NCBI GenBank assembly: GCA_029779535.1
Contig: JAKPAG010000004.1
Span: forward strand, 1 to 64,000
Direction: 5' to 3'
Source: Pseudomonadota bacterium
GTDB lineage: Bacteria; Pseudomonadota; Alphaproteobacteria; Sphingomonadales; Sphingomonadaceae
Length of the DNA: 64,000 nucleotides
The stretch's first letter is position 1. Each line of letters begins with the position of its first letter. Below the pieces are notes generated by a model, which searched no databases, was not told where the DNA came from, and saw only the letters and a list, made by a program, of their open reading frames with translations. The position numbers were made by a program, and so were the translations under genes. Of this stretch, positions 1-8,928 are shown piece after piece.

Positions 1-614
1 TTGCGGTGCGGGGTTGCCGGCAAACAACCAAGAAAACCTGTCGCTCGAATGCCGCTAGCGGCGCCAAATTCCGCAGGATTCCGGCGAAAACGCCTGGATC
101 GAACTGGGTCGCAATTCTGATCCCAGTACCGCAGCGAGAAACCGGCTTGACCGGCACACCGTACGCGACAAATCGCAGCCGAAAAGCCAGCAGTTCCGGG
201 CGTTTCGGCAAATGGCAGCTTCCCCGTCAAATCTGACTTGCGGCCAGTTTCCAAGTCACTTTCAATTCACTGGCGGAAAATAGCTCTTTATTTTAGTTAC
301 TTACGTGCCTTTTTGGGCAGGGAGGTCGTCACTTGAATGTGATTGGCAAGCTGCAGCTCGGATCGGCCCAGCCAGCGGCTGGCGCTTCGCGTTGTGGGAT
401 TGCTCTCCGAATGACGGGAAAGGCGGGAAATTGGGAACAGCCCGCCTAAACACCTGTCACGCAACCGCAAATCGCGTTCCCAGCAATTGTCAGTCCTGTT
501 CCCCGCGACGTTTCATGGGAACAGTGCGGCGCAGGCTTGCGCGCGTCCCGCGTCGCCTACGGCTGCAGAATTTACGCACGACCCTCGTTGCTATGAGCCG
601 AAGGTTTCGGCCAG
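1..614. other. Stretch without a convincing gene, reduced G+C
   Basis: No frame on either strand has a recognisable product. The short open frames on the plus strand (6-236, 305-634, 487-780) are rich in Arg, Ser and Pro, overlap one another and lack good ribosome-binding sites. The stretch contains an AT-rich patch near 280-302. It may be non-coding or decayed DNA downstream of the HEPN gene. No RNA gene, repeat or attachment site was recognised. Confidence 0.5.
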
Positions 615-1208
615 CTATAGCATTGCGCGGCTGACGAGCTTCATGTTGGCGCACCAAAAATCAAATCTTCGCACTCCGCCAGCATCAAATGGAAATAATG
701 TAGATTCCACCTCGATAGCTTCACCGGGACCAAACCAGTTCAACGCTCGAAGCTCCAATGCAGAACTCCGCGAACGGTGAGCAAAGAAATTTCGTGTCAG
801 CCTAAGGTTTTCAAGAGGCCAGGGCGTTGAACCGATTGCAGCTGCCACATTGGCGGCATTCGCAATATTGAGCCGTCTCGCTGCTTTAATGGCGTCGGCT
901 GGCCGGTACCACTTGGGCTCAAAGCGCTTTCTTGTCTGCTGCAGGAGATAGTGACTCACCCCTTCGCGTGTTCGATAACGTCTTGGAACGCTAGCAGGCA
1001 CTGATCCTCCTGAGTCGGTAGCGCGACCAGTCGCCGAAAGCAGGATGAAGTTGCGCACATACATTTCCCAGGCGTTTTGAAGCTGGAATGTGATGTGTTC
1101 GGCTTGACGCCGCTCAGCGACGCCAAGCGGCACGGCGCAAAGCGGTATCATCTCCGCATTTAGCGCATCAACTCGCCGCTCCAATTGCCCGACAAGCTTG
1201 CTGAGCAT
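615..1208 (-). CDS. HEPN-domain protein with R-x4-H motif (putative ribonuclease toxin)
   Basis: The 197-residue protein is mostly helical. Residues Arg139 and His144 form the R-x4-H signature (RNFFAHR) that defines the HEPN superfamily, whose active members are metal-independent RNases. Its ATG overlaps the stop codon of the upstream DUF262 gene (TAATG), so the two are probably translationally coupled. The known pairing of HEPN proteins with DUF262 proteins in defence and toxin-antitoxin loci suggests an RNA-cutting effector controlled by its partner. That role is inferred. Base composition is lower in G+C than the core genes to the right, consistent with transfer. A non-catalytic HEPN role is possible. 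Confidence 0.72.
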   Translation of the reverse strand: MLSKLVGQLERRVDALNAEMIPLCAVPLGVAERRQAEHITFQLQNAWEMYVRNFILLSATGRATDSGGSVPASVPRRYRTREGVSHYLLQQTRKRFEPKWYRPADAIKAARRLNIANAANVAAAIGSTPWPLENLRLTRNFFAHRSRSSALELRALNWFGPGEAIEVESTLFPFDAGGVRRFDFWCANMKLVSRAML

Positions 1209-2257
1209 TAGGCGGCGATTGCATTCACGATTGCAGCGAACCGAGGCCGGCGTGAGCTAATGCGCTGTGTGCTGCTTTTGCTTGCGACAACGAAACCGGC
1301 ATAGGGACCGTCGATGTCGTCATTTTCAACAGCGGTGGCGAGCAGCGGGAGATTGTTCGCAGCGTTAGCTTGGCTCAGCCCTATGCCCCGCTTCTCATCG
1401 ATGTCCGCTGTCAATGCAGACGTGGGCAGTTCCCCTGCGACAAATGCGATTGCACACACCAAGAGTAGGAAATTCGGCGCATCGAAAAATGTCGTTTCAC
1501 CAAAAGTTGGCGCGAAGTCGGTGACTGCAATATTTATGTTTTTCTGCACCAACGCGGTCAGGTCGGAAAAATAGGCTTCATCCCGCTTGATGTTGCTCCT
1601 GTAGAACCCGCCGACTTTCTCTTCTCCGCCATCACCCAATCCATTCGCGAATGCCATGTACAGCTCGGCGATCAATGTCGTGTTTTTGAGGCGCACGCTA
1701 TCGCGCAGCGACACGACATGAAATTGGTCCCAAAGCTGACCATTCTCGCGGGTGGTGTTCCAGATCGCCCATTTGACGGGCTCGTCATACTTGGCATGCC
1801 GCAACTCTGCCGGCGTGACCTTCACACTGTAGGAGTTCAGGCGGGCGAAAACCTCCAACACCTCAGCGTCGGACGCATTCAGAAGTTGGACTGTGGAAAT
1901 GTTGTATGAAAGGAAGGCATCCTTCCGCTCTTGTGTGAGGTCGTTATAGCGCTGCCCCCCGAAGTCAGGGCTTCGCGAACTGATTCGAAGTTCATTCGCA
2001 GCGAATGCCAAAATCGCCCGTAGCCGTTGCTGACCATCGACCACTTCACGAATTGACGATTGAGTAGCCGCATCAACCCGTGTGCGAATGTAGACGGCCG
2101 GTATGGGCAGCTCTCGCAGAATGGTGTCAATCAAGAACGACTGAGCTTGGGGGGTCCACACTGAACCGCGCTGAAATTGAGGCTGCAGCTCAAGCTGTTT
2201 TTGTCTGTTCCAAGAGAGAAAATCAGAAATTGAAAATGTCTGTGGAATGCTTGGCAT
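1208..2257 (-). CDS. DUF262 (GmrS-like) domain protein
   Basis: The 349-residue protein begins with a DUF262 domain. The family signature is visible as QRGSVW near residues 29-34 and DGQQR at 74-78, the ParB/sulfiredoxin-like NTPase motif found in GmrSD type IV restriction enzymes. The partner DUF1524 HNH nuclease is absent; the coupled downstream gene encodes a HEPN protein instead. The start chosen at 2257 has a strong ribosome-binding site (GGGAGGAA) five bases or so upstream; an upstream in-frame ATG at 2353 lacks one. The likely role is as sensor or regulator half of a two-gene defence or toxin system, with nucleotide hydrolysis by analogy only. Confidence 0.78.
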   Translation of the reverse strand: MPSIPQTFSISDFLSWNRQKQLELQPQFQRGSVWTPQAQSFLIDTILRELPIPAVYIRTRVDAATQSSIREVVDGQQRLRAILAFAANELRISSRSPDFGGQRYNDLTQERKDAFLSYNISTVQLLNASDAEVLEVFARLNSYSVKVTPAELRHAKYDEPVKWAIWNTTRENGQLWDQFHVVSLRDSVRLKNTTLIAELYMAFANGLGDGGEEKVGGFYRSNIKRDEAYFSDLTALVQKNINIAVTDFAPTFGETTFFDAPNFLLLVCAIAFVAGELPTSALTADIDEKRGIGLSQANAANNLPLLATAVENDDIDGPYAGFVVASKSSTQRISSRRPRFAAIVNAIAA

Positions 2258-2484
2258 GGGTTCCTCCCGGCAAATATATGCCAGTGCTTCGGCCTGCTCA
2301 CTAGCGATAATAATGGACGAGTGCGAGCCCTCCAAGATTGCGCCCAGCCGCACCTACGGCGGCAACTCGTTACGGTAGTGTAGCCGCAGCGTGGGAACGT
2401 GTGACTTTCTGCCGCCGCGCTGGCGGGAAGGCTCTGGCCGCGCTCCGAACAGGTCGAATTGCGGTGGGCTATCAGGGGCGGCCA

Positions 2485-5139
2485 TTACCAGCCGGCCACA
2501 TCATCGGCGAAGGGATCGCCGCCGTAGTCGTAATCATCCGCACCCGGCGCGGCTGGACCATCCATCGGCCAGTCTATCGGCCCGGCTGGATCGCCGGCAG
2601 GCGAAGGGATGGCTTTGGCCAGGTCGCTTGCTTCCCATTCCAGAATGGTCGCGCGCACTGTGTAGAACCGGGGTGTTTGGTCGCCAACGCGTTGCTTGCG
2701 TTTGGGCCGCCCGCCATCGCCAGGGACAATGAAACCTTGTTCTTGCAGAACCGCCGCCGCTTCCTTCAGGTCGAAACCGGCAAGAATCTCGCTCCAGCCG
2801 CTATCGTGGAACAGGTAGCAGGACTTGCCCGGCTCAATGTCGTGCAGGTAGCCCAGCGTGGATAGCGAGCGGGCTTCGCCTTCGCGGTTGCTGGCCCCAC
2901 CCCCGCCATTATCGCCATCACCATCCCCATAGAACGATTGCACCTTGCCTTGGGGAACGCGACCGAAGCGAGACTGCCCGGCTTGTATGGCGTTGCGCAC
3001 CCGCTCCAGTATCTGCCTATGCTCTCGCAGGCCGGTGCGTCCGAAACCAGCCGCCCAGGCATTGAAGCAAGCCAATGCCGCCGTCTCTGCCTCCCCAGCT
3101 CGCCACGGCACAACACCAAGCGCCGTGGCCATCTCCCCAGCCGCCGCGACCGCAGCGAAGCGCAAGGCCCCGCGATGCACCTGCCCACTATCCCCGTCTT
3201 GCTTGGCCTTCCCGGTAAAAGCCTTGGCCAACCGTTTGGCCTCGCCCTCCCAATGGGCAGGATCGGCGACAAGGCCGCGCACGAAGGCAGGCCCGGCATG
3301 GCCATAGTGAGCGGCGCAGGCCGCCTTGATCGAATCGGAAAAGGCGGCTGGACTGGCCATGTTGTGCAGGGCCTCCCAAGCTCCGAAACCCGCTCCGGCA
3401 TCGGCTGGCAAGTCAAGCAAACGCAGCTCTTGCCCGGCCATGGTCCGTTCGCCTCGCTTGGCGGCGCGCATATGGTCGGCAAGTCCGATTTCCCCGGTGC
3501 TGCACACCATCACGCGCCATTCGGCACGGCGGCGCAACGCCCCGCTCTGTTGCGCCCGCGCCTTGCCTTGGCCGCTTGCGAGCGCATAGGCCGCATTGCC
3601 CGCCTCTTGCGGGTCAACAAGCGCCAGCTCGTCAAGGATCAGCAGCGTTTCGGTATGGCCGTGGGCAACGCCCTCCAAGGCATTGCCGGTTGCCCGCCAG
3701 CTTGATGCGAAGCCCAGCGAACCGCCCCCGCCCCACACGCTGCCAGCCGCCATGGCCAGCGACGTTTTGCCGGTGCTGGACGCCCCGCGAAAGTGGAAGC
3801 CACCGCCCTCCATATCGAGCCCGCGCATGATTGGCCCCACAAAGGCCAGCGATATGGCGAATGTCAGCAGACTGTTGCCGGGTGCCAACGCAGCCAGGGC
3901 GCGTTGCCAGCCGTCCAAACTGCCCTTTTCCCGATAGTGCAGCGCAGAGGCCGCCCCGTCGAAATGCACCGGCTCAGCGCCCGGCGGCGCGATTATGGCA
4001 TGGGGCAAGACAAAGCGGCTGGCATCAACCCAGCCGGTTCGCTCTGCCAAGGTGAGACGGGCACTATGAGTCACCGCCCGAAGGAAGCGAATGAACCGAT
4101 CGCTCTGGCCCGTCGCGGAGAGGATCAGCATCCCCGCGCCCGCGAGCTCGGCCCGCACTGCCCCAGCATCGGACGCCAGCGCCGCCCGCTTCACAGTCTT
4201 GCGCTTTTCCACTCCGTCGCGGTCCCGAAACCGGATCAGCAAGCCCCAATCGCCGCCGTCGCCGTCTCGTGCCTCGCCCATGATGTCGAATGGATCGGAC
4301 AGCCGCACCGCTCGCGCTTCCGCGCCATCTTTGCCCGGCTCCAGCCAATAGAGGCCATCATCATTGAGCGTGTAGCCCGGCGGCATTTCCGGCCGCCCGG
4401 TGCTGGCGGCCTCCAGCGCCGCGCCGATCAGCCCCAGCAAGTCAGCTTGGGCGAATCCGGGCGGGAACGGATCGGCGCAATCCCATGCGGCTGGCAGCGA
4501 GGCGGGGAGCTGGACAATCGCCGCACCCTCTGCGCGAGCCGCCAGCGCAGCCTTGCGGACAGCTTGCGCGGCTTCGCGTCCCGGCGTGTCGGCATCAGGC
4601 AGGATGGCCACCCGGCGGCCCGCCAGCGCGGTCCAATCGGCTTTGCTGACTGCCTTTGAGCCGCCGGACCAGGACGCCACCGCGAATCCTGGAAACAGAC
4701 CCGCCGCCGCGTCCGCCGTCTTTTCGCCCTCCACGATCAGCACGGGCGCGGCTGGAGCCAGGACGAGCCGATCCAGCCCATAGAGCGGGCGAGGGACAGG
4801 CGGTGCACCCCAGCGCCAGCCCAGCCGCCCGCCTTCGCGCCAGAGCGTTTGCGGCAGGATTTCCTTGGCCCCGTCCGGCTTATCGAAACGGCAAACCCAA
4901 TGGATCAGCCTGCCCGCTTCATCGCGATAGGCCCAGGAGGCAGAGGGCTTGCCGTGGCTATTGTGCGAGGCCCGCGCGTCCAGTGCATCGGCGGGCACCG
5001 GGCACACCCATTCGCCCTTGGGCTTTGGCGCAGCCTTGTGTTTCGCCTCTGGCACGTTCCCGGCTGGCAGATCATCGCCAGCCGCAATGGCCTTGGAGAC
5101 GTTGGCAAAGGGATCATCCGGTTTGTCGTTCACGCCCAT
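2485..5139 (-). CDS. TOPRIM/DUF927 primase-helicase of a mobile element
   Basis: The 884-residue protein resembles replication proteins of plasmids and integrated elements. A TOPRIM-like segment has VEGEK around residue 136 and PDAD near 181, matching the catalytic Glu and Asp pair of primase-type TOPRIM domains. A DUF927 helicase-like region follows, with Walker A GASSTGKTS near 452-460 and a Walker B stretch (LLILDEL) near 499-505. The C-terminal region ends in an acidic, Gly- and Pro-rich tail. Its start overlaps the previous gene by 10 bp, so it is the last gene of a coupled alpA-to-primase operon. It probably replicates the element after excision; this is inferred from the family. Confidence 0.85.
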   Translation of the reverse strand: MGVNDKPDDPFANVSKAIAAGDDLPAGNVPEAKHKAAPKPKGEWVCPVPADALDARASHNSHGKPSASWAYRDEAGRLIHWVCRFDKPDGAKEILPQTLWREGGRLGWRWGAPPVPRPLYGLDRLVLAPAAPVLIVEGEKTADAAAGLFPGFAVASWSGGSKAVSKADWTALAGRRVAILPDADTPGREAAQAVRKAALAARAEGAAIVQLPASLPAAWDCADPFPPGFAQADLLGLIGAALEAASTGRPEMPPGYTLNDDGLYWLEPGKDGAEARAVRLSDPFDIMGEARDGDGGDWGLLIRFRDRDGVEKRKTVKRAALASDAGAVRAELAGAGMLILSATGQSDRFIRFLRAVTHSARLTLAERTGWVDASRFVLPHAIIAPPGAEPVHFDGAASALHYREKGSLDGWQRALAALAPGNSLLTFAISLAFVGPIMRGLDMEGGGFHFRGASSTGKTSLAMAAGSVWGGGGSLGFASSWRATGNALEGVAHGHTETLLILDELALVDPQEAGNAAYALASGQGKARAQQSGALRRRAEWRVMVCSTGEIGLADHMRAAKRGERTMAGQELRLLDLPADAGAGFGAWEALHNMASPAAFSDSIKAACAAHYGHAGPAFVRGLVADPAHWEGEAKRLAKAFTGKAKQDGDSGQVHRGALRFAAVAAAGEMATALGVVPWRAGEAETAALACFNAWAAGFGRTGLREHRQILERVRNAIQAGQSRFGRVPQGKVQSFYGDGDGDNGGGGASNREGEARSLSTLGYLHDIEPGKSCYLFHDSGWSEILAGFDLKEAAAVLQEQGFIVPGDGGRPKRKQRVGDQTPRFYTVRATILEWEASDLAKAIPSPAGDPAGPIDWPMDGPAAPGADDYDYGGDPFADDVAGW

Positions 5140-5459
5140 GGGGAAACCCCCATGGATTCCGCCAGCCGAATGGCGGCTTCACGCTGGGGCAGACCCGAAA
5201 CGAAGGCGGCAAGGCTCACCAGGTCGCCGCCGCCGTCACCAGTGGCGAAATCCGCCCATCGCCCGGTGGAGACATTGACCTTGAAGCTGCCCAGGCGCCT
5301 ATCAGGGCGCAGCGGATTGCGGGCAACGTATTCGTGCCCCTCCAGCCGCCCCTCTGGCAGCAAGCCCCGCACGACCGCCGCAGCATTGGCCAGGGCGCGA
5401 CGATTGACTCGCTCGAAATCGATCCTGCCAGATCGCACGGCTCCGCTCTCGCCGATCAT
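5130..5459 (-). CDS. Primase zinc-finger-like (CHC2-type fold) protein without cysteines
   Basis: The 109-residue protein has the sequence pattern of the N-terminal CHC2 domain of DnaG-like primases: a YVARNP...GSFKV segment followed by GRWADFATGDGGGD and an LVSLAAFVSG helix. The zinc ligands are missing; there is no cysteine in the protein. It is encoded separately between the AlpA-like gene (4-bp overlap) and the primase-helicase (10-bp overlap). It may supply the template-binding part of a split primase. Such detached, metal-free versions occur in mobile elements, but the function is inferred. Confidence 0.65.
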   Translation of the reverse strand: MIGESGAVRSGRIDFERVNRRALANAAAVVRGLLPEGRLEGHEYVARNPLRPDRRLGSFKVNVSTGRWADFATGDGGGDLVSLAAFVSGLPQREAAIRLAESMGVSPWA

Positions 5460-5641
5460 CGGTCGCCCTCCAGCAACTTGTGCAGGGCATGGGCTGGGAT
5501 CAGAGTCCGGTTGCCGATCTTGACGGCTTCCAGCCGCCCGGCGGCTATCAACTGATAGAGTCGCGTCCGCCCCAGCGACGTGGCGCGGCTGGCCTCTTTG
5601 ATCGAATAGGCGAGAGGCGCGCCCGATGGTGTGTCGTTCAT
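5456..5641 (-). CDS. AlpA/excisionase-family helix-turn-helix regulator
   Basis: The 61-residue protein has the MerR-like winged helix of AlpA and excisionase proteins: YSIKEASRATSLGRTRLYQL followed by an AGRLEAVKIGNRTLIP wing. The ATG at 5641 is chosen because GGGAG lies about eight bases upstream; an ORF extension to 5689 lacks such a site. It overlaps the next gene by 4 bp (ATGA). AlpA of P4-type elements activates the integrase gene, and related proteins direct excision, so it probably controls mobility or replication of this element. Confidence 0.8.
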   Translation of the reverse strand: MNDTPSGAPLAYSIKEASRATSLGRTRLYQLIAAGRLEAVKIGNRTLIPAHALHKLLEGDR

Positions 5642-5719
5642 TTCCGAACTCCCTTGTTCATGGGAGTCCGGATCAATACGCGCAGTCACAGCGCCCGCTA
5701 CAAGAGCGTGTGAACAATC

Positions 5720-6598
5720 CTACGCGGCTGGGGGCATTCTTTCCTTCCGGCGCAGCGCAATCGCGTTTTGCAGCGTCTTGCGAGCATGGGGGCAGGGACC
5801 ATCGCCAGCCGCCTCTAGCGCCAGATCATAGGCCAATGCCCATTGGTACGAGGGCTTGCCGTCAATCACAACCGGAACCCCGCTGGACGCCAGAAAGTCG
5901 CCTAGCCACAGGGCCAATCGTGTCTTGGGGGAAACGGTGCGGCCCGGGCTGGCATTGTCGCCCAGCTCGCCCAGCGCCGTCTCGGCATGGCCGATCAACT
6001 CGCCCGTGAGATCGAATGCGGCGCTGGCAAAGCCCGCTTCCTTCCCAGCTTTGTAGGGCACGGCACTTACTCGCCCAATGGCCTCGCCCGAAACACCCGC
6101 CATGGTCTCCCGCAATGCTTGGGCAGCCTTGAGAACGCGCGCAATGTCGGCGCGGACCGCGGCGGGCGGAGGAGCATCGCCCGCCGCAGGATCATTCCAA
6201 GCAACCAGTGGCGCGCCGATTTGCGGCAACACCAGGTGCGCCAAGCGATAATCGCAGATTGCCAGCTCCAGCCCATCGGGCGAGGCAGGCGCGCAGCCCT
6301 TTGCGAACGCCTGCCGGATCGCTGGCGATAGTAGCTCTGCCCCAACGTCATCGGCTTCCGCCCGTTCGTCCGCCGCCCGCTCTCGCAACCCCACTGCTAT
6401 TCTGCCCAGGAGCGCGCTGGCGGCCTCAAGCGCCTCGCCAGCCTGCGCCGCTGACAACTGGCCCGGCATTCCTAAGCCGTATTCGCCAAGCGCATTGGTC
6501 ACGATACCGATTGCCAGCCGCACTGTCTCTGCCGGGTCATTGGCATCCCAAGGCATACGACCGGCTTCCGGATCAGGCTGGGAATCGTCCGTCATCAC
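5720..6598 (-). CDS. Hypothetical protein of the integrated element
   Basis: The 292-residue protein is Ala-rich, acidic and probably soluble, with long helical stretches and no signal peptide or membrane segment. No catalytic motif or known domain was recognised. It lies 78 bp upstream of the AlpA-like gene on the same strand, so it may open the replication operon or be transcribed just before it. Codon use matches the neighbouring primase gene. The double Met start gives two candidate initiation codons three bases apart. Confidence 0.6.
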   Translation of the reverse strand: MMTDDSQPDPEAGRMPWDANDPAETVRLAIGIVTNALGEYGLGMPGQLSAAQAGEALEAASALLGRIAVGLRERAADERAEADDVGAELLSPAIRQAFAKGCAPASPDGLELAICDYRLAHLVLPQIGAPLVAWNDPAAGDAPPPAAVRADIARVLKAAQALRETMAGVSGEAIGRVSAVPYKAGKEAGFASAAFDLTGELIGHAETALGELGDNASPGRTVSPKTRLALWLGDFLASSGVPVVIDGKPSYQWALAYDLALEAAGDGPCPHARKTLQNAIALRRKERMPPAA

Positions 6599-6882
6599 CC
6601 CCGCTCACCGGCTGGAGGGGGCAGGGGGTAGCCACACGCGCGCGGATTTTCCTGCATCGGGATCGGCCATTTCTGTTCCCGTGTTCCCAACACCGGCAGA
6701 GGGCTTGGGAACAGGCGCGCACCCTCCAGAGGCTCGGCTTTCTGCCTGTCTGACATAACTTGTTCCCACGTTCCCATTGTTCCCTTGTAAATCATCGCTT
6801 CCCGAAAGCCGTCCGGAAAATGAGAAAATAATCCGCCGGAAATCAGCCATTGGCCCATGATGGCAAACCCGGTTCGCGACAA
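6595..6882 (-). CDS. Doubtful small ORF upstream of the element operon
   Basis: A 95-residue frame ends four bases into the following gene (ATGA overlap), which is the only argument for it. The sequence has no recognisable domain, is rich in Pro, Gly and Arg towards its end, and has no strong ribosome-binding site. Internal Met codons leave the start open, with a likely shorter form from about 6796. It may equally be leader sequence. Confidence 0.25.
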   Translation of the reverse strand: MSRTGFAIMGQWLISGGLFSHFPDGFREAMIYKGTMGTWEQVMSDRQKAEPLEGARLFPSPLPVLGTREQKWPIPMQENPRACGYPLPPPAGERG

Positions 6883-7205
6883 CGCCCGGAACAGGCTGAC
6901 AAGGCCGTGGAGGCGAGGCGGCTAAGCGTTTGGTCGGCGAAGGCCCCAGCCACCCGGCTGGCCTCTCTCTGCCCGCCTGTCTGCGATCCTCCGGCCAGCC
7001 GTCCGGAAATGCAGAGAAGCAAGAAAAAACCTGCCGATGAGAGGGGCTGCGGTCCTACACCAGGTGCGGCTCTGGACTTTTGACCACCCCCCGTCTGCAC
7101 CGGGCGCGGCTGGCCAGCCGCATGGCGAAACTGCCATGGAATGCCGCGCGCGTGTGGCTCCCCCATCCCCTCACCGCCGCGCGCCATCACCGCTTCGCGG
7201 CCTGT
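6883..7205. other. Intergenic stretch inside the element
   Basis: No convincing gene is seen on either strand; the overlapping open frames here are compositional shadows. A short motif, AGCCGTCCGGAAA, occurs at about 6808 and again at about 7001 in similar context, which may mark paired binding sites or a small duplication. No promoter could be assigned with confidence. Confidence 0.4.
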
Positions 7206-7538
7206 TCATTCCCCGTCCGATGGCCACGACCGCTTGCCGAAATCCCATATCGCTTCCCATGCGCGAAGGTGTCGCGGGTTGCCGGGATCGAACGGCGGCA
7301 CATCGGCCCGCAGCTCCAGCGATTGCGCCTGTCGTTCCCTTTCCCGTTCCCCCGGAAACTTGAAGGGGAAGGCCACGGGCTGACTTTCGATCAGCTCTCG
7401 GCTTGCCTGCATGTGGGCACGACGTTCCGCAACTCGCCCTGAATGTTGCTGGACTTGCCGCGCCGCAGCGGTCGGCAGAATGGCCACGTTCGCCGGGCAA
7501 GCCCGCCGCAGCTCCCGCAATGAGGGGGTACGCCTCAC
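7206..7538 (-). CDS. Hypothetical protein coupled to the integrase
   Basis: The 110-residue protein is basic and Arg-rich, with no signal peptide and no recognised domain. Its ATG overlaps the integrase stop codon by 4 bp (ATGA), which supports it as a real, coupled gene. It contains one Trp-rich tail (RAWEAIWDFGKRSW). A DNA-binding accessory role is possible given its charge and position, but nothing in the sequence establishes this. Confidence 0.45.
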   Translation of the reverse strand: MRRTPSLRELRRACPANVAILPTAAARQVQQHSGRVAERRAHMQASRELIESQPVAFPFKFPGERERERQAQSLELRADVPPFDPGNPRHLRAWEAIWDFGKRSWPSDGE

Positions 7539-8773
7539 TTGCTTCTTTCCTTCACTGGCTTGATCGGCACAACGTCCGCACCCTTGCGCAGCGTATCAAG
7601 ATAGTCGCCCCACCATTGGGCCATCGCAACTCGCTCTTGCCAGTGTGCGCCGCGCGTGTAGGCGGCCCGCACCTTGTCGGCATCGCCATGGGCAAGCGCC
7701 CGCTCGATAGCGTCCGGGTGCCACTTGCCGCTTTCGTTCAGCAGCGTTGCGGCCATGGCCCGGAACCCGTGGGCGGTCATTTCGTCGCTGGCGTAGCCCA
7801 GCCGCCGCAGCCCGGCATTCAACGTGTTCTCGCTCATGGGGCGGGCACGGGTGCGGACAGACGGAAAGACATAGCCAGCCGGGCCGGTGAGGGCGTGAAT
7901 CTCTCGCAGGATAGCCACAGCCTGCCGGGACAATGGAACGCGGTGATCCTTACGCATCTTGGTTTTCTCGGCTGGGATGGTCCACAGCGCACCGTCCAGG
8001 TCGATTTCATCCCAGCGGGCATGGCGCAGCTCACCGGGCCGCACAAAGACATGGGGAGCCAGTTGCAGCGCCAGCCGGGTAAGTCCGAGGCTTTCATATC
8101 CGACTATGGCGCGCAGCAGCTCGCCCACCTTCACCGGCTCAAGGATGGCCGCGTAGTGCGTCACCTTGGGCGTTGCCAGTGCCCCGCGCAGATCGCGGGT
8201 AGGATCGGACGCCAGCCGCGCCGTAGCCACCGCATAGCGGAACACCATGCCCGCGAGCTGCAACGTCCGCCGCGCGCTCTCTAGCGTCCCTTTGCCTTCG
8301 ATCTTGCGGACGGCAGCCAGAATGTCGGCTGGCTCAATCTCTCCAATCGGCAGGCTGCCAAGAGCGGCATTCAGGCGGGACAGCAGGTATTCGCTCCGCT
8401 TGGCCGTGGCCGGTGCCCAGCCGTCCTGCCCGTCTTTCTTCCGCTTGGCGCAATACTCGGCAGAGATAATGGCAAAGGTATTCATAGCCTCTGCCCGCTG
8501 GCGCACCTTGGCACGGCGCTTTTCCCGCGATGGGTCTTTGCTGGCAGCAATCTGTTCTCTGGCCTCATCCCGGCGCTTGCGAGCTTCGGCCAGGCTCACT
8601 TCAGGATAGGCACCGAAGGCCGCCAGCTTTTCCTTGCCAGCCATGCGGTATTTCAGCCGCCAGAGCTTTCCACCCGCAGGCGTCACCAGCAGATAGAGGC
8701 CCGCCCCATCGGCGAGCTTGTATTGCTTCGCCGCCGGTTTTGCCTGTCGAATTGCAACGTCTGTCAGTGCCAT
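7535..8773 (-). CDS. Tyrosine recombinase/integrase, P4 type (DUF4102 N-terminus)
   Basis: The 412-residue enzyme has the DUF4102 arm-binding domain (residues 1-85, with ADGAGLYLLV), a core-binding region (about 100-190), and a C-terminal catalytic domain. The catalytic set is visible: Arg245 (RPGELR), Lys270 region, His335-x-x-Arg338 (HGFR), His362 (LAHGD) and Tyr372 (AAYTRG). The start at 8773 (MALTDV) fits the family; the 12 residues upstream do not. It sits next to tRNA-Gly, the presumed insertion site, and would cut and rejoin attachment sites during integration and excision. Confidence 0.93.
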   Translation of the reverse strand: MALTDVAIRQAKPAAKQYKLADGAGLYLLVTPAGGKLWRLKYRMAGKEKLAAFGAYPEVSLAEARKRRDEAREQIAASKDPSREKRRAKVRQRAEAMNTFAIISAEYCAKRKKDGQDGWAPATAKRSEYLLSRLNAALGSLPIGEIEPADILAAVRKIEGKGTLESARRTLQLAGMVFRYAVATARLASDPTRDLRGALATPKVTHYAAILEPVKVGELLRAIVGYESLGLTRLALQLAPHVFVRPGELRHARWDEIDLDGALWTIPAEKTKMRKDHRVPLSRQAVAILREIHALTGPAGYVFPSVRTRARPMSENTLNAGLRRLGYASDEMTAHGFRAMAATLLNESGKWHPDAIERALAHGDADKVRAAYTRGAHWQERVAMAQWWGDYLDTLRKGADVVPIKPVKERSK

Positions 8774-8785
8774 GGCCTGCCCTCG

Positions 8786-8928
8786 CATACCCCCAGCGCC
8801 GCACATCATACCCCTTGCCTGTTCCGGCTTCCCCCAATCATACCCCCATCGGCGGGTGGCTAGATATGGACGCGGGCGAACGAACGCGGCCTGATATGCC
8901 GCTAAATACCTTGTATTTCAGGGGTATG
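8786..8928. promoter_or_regulatory. Repeated CATACCCC sites and small palindrome between integrase and tRNA-Gly
   Basis: CATACCCC(C) occurs at 8786-8794, 8807-8814 and 8839-8847, and once in the opposite direction at 8921-8928. A small inverted repeat, AAATAC-ctt-GTATTT, lies at 8904-8918. Their position between integrase start and attachment site is where integrase arm sites and excisionase sites normally lie. The same DNA must also hold the integrase promoter. The binding role is inferred. Confidence 0.5.

Noticed and set aside
6..236. 76-residue plus-strand frame at the window start
   Set aside because: It has no ribosome-binding site, no recognisable domain and an Arg/Ser-rich composition; kept only as part of the unassigned stretch.
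8904..8918. Small AT palindrome as the integration crossover site
   Set aside because: The crossover for this integrase type should lie in the tRNA 3' end; the palindrome is better seen as an operator or accessory site.
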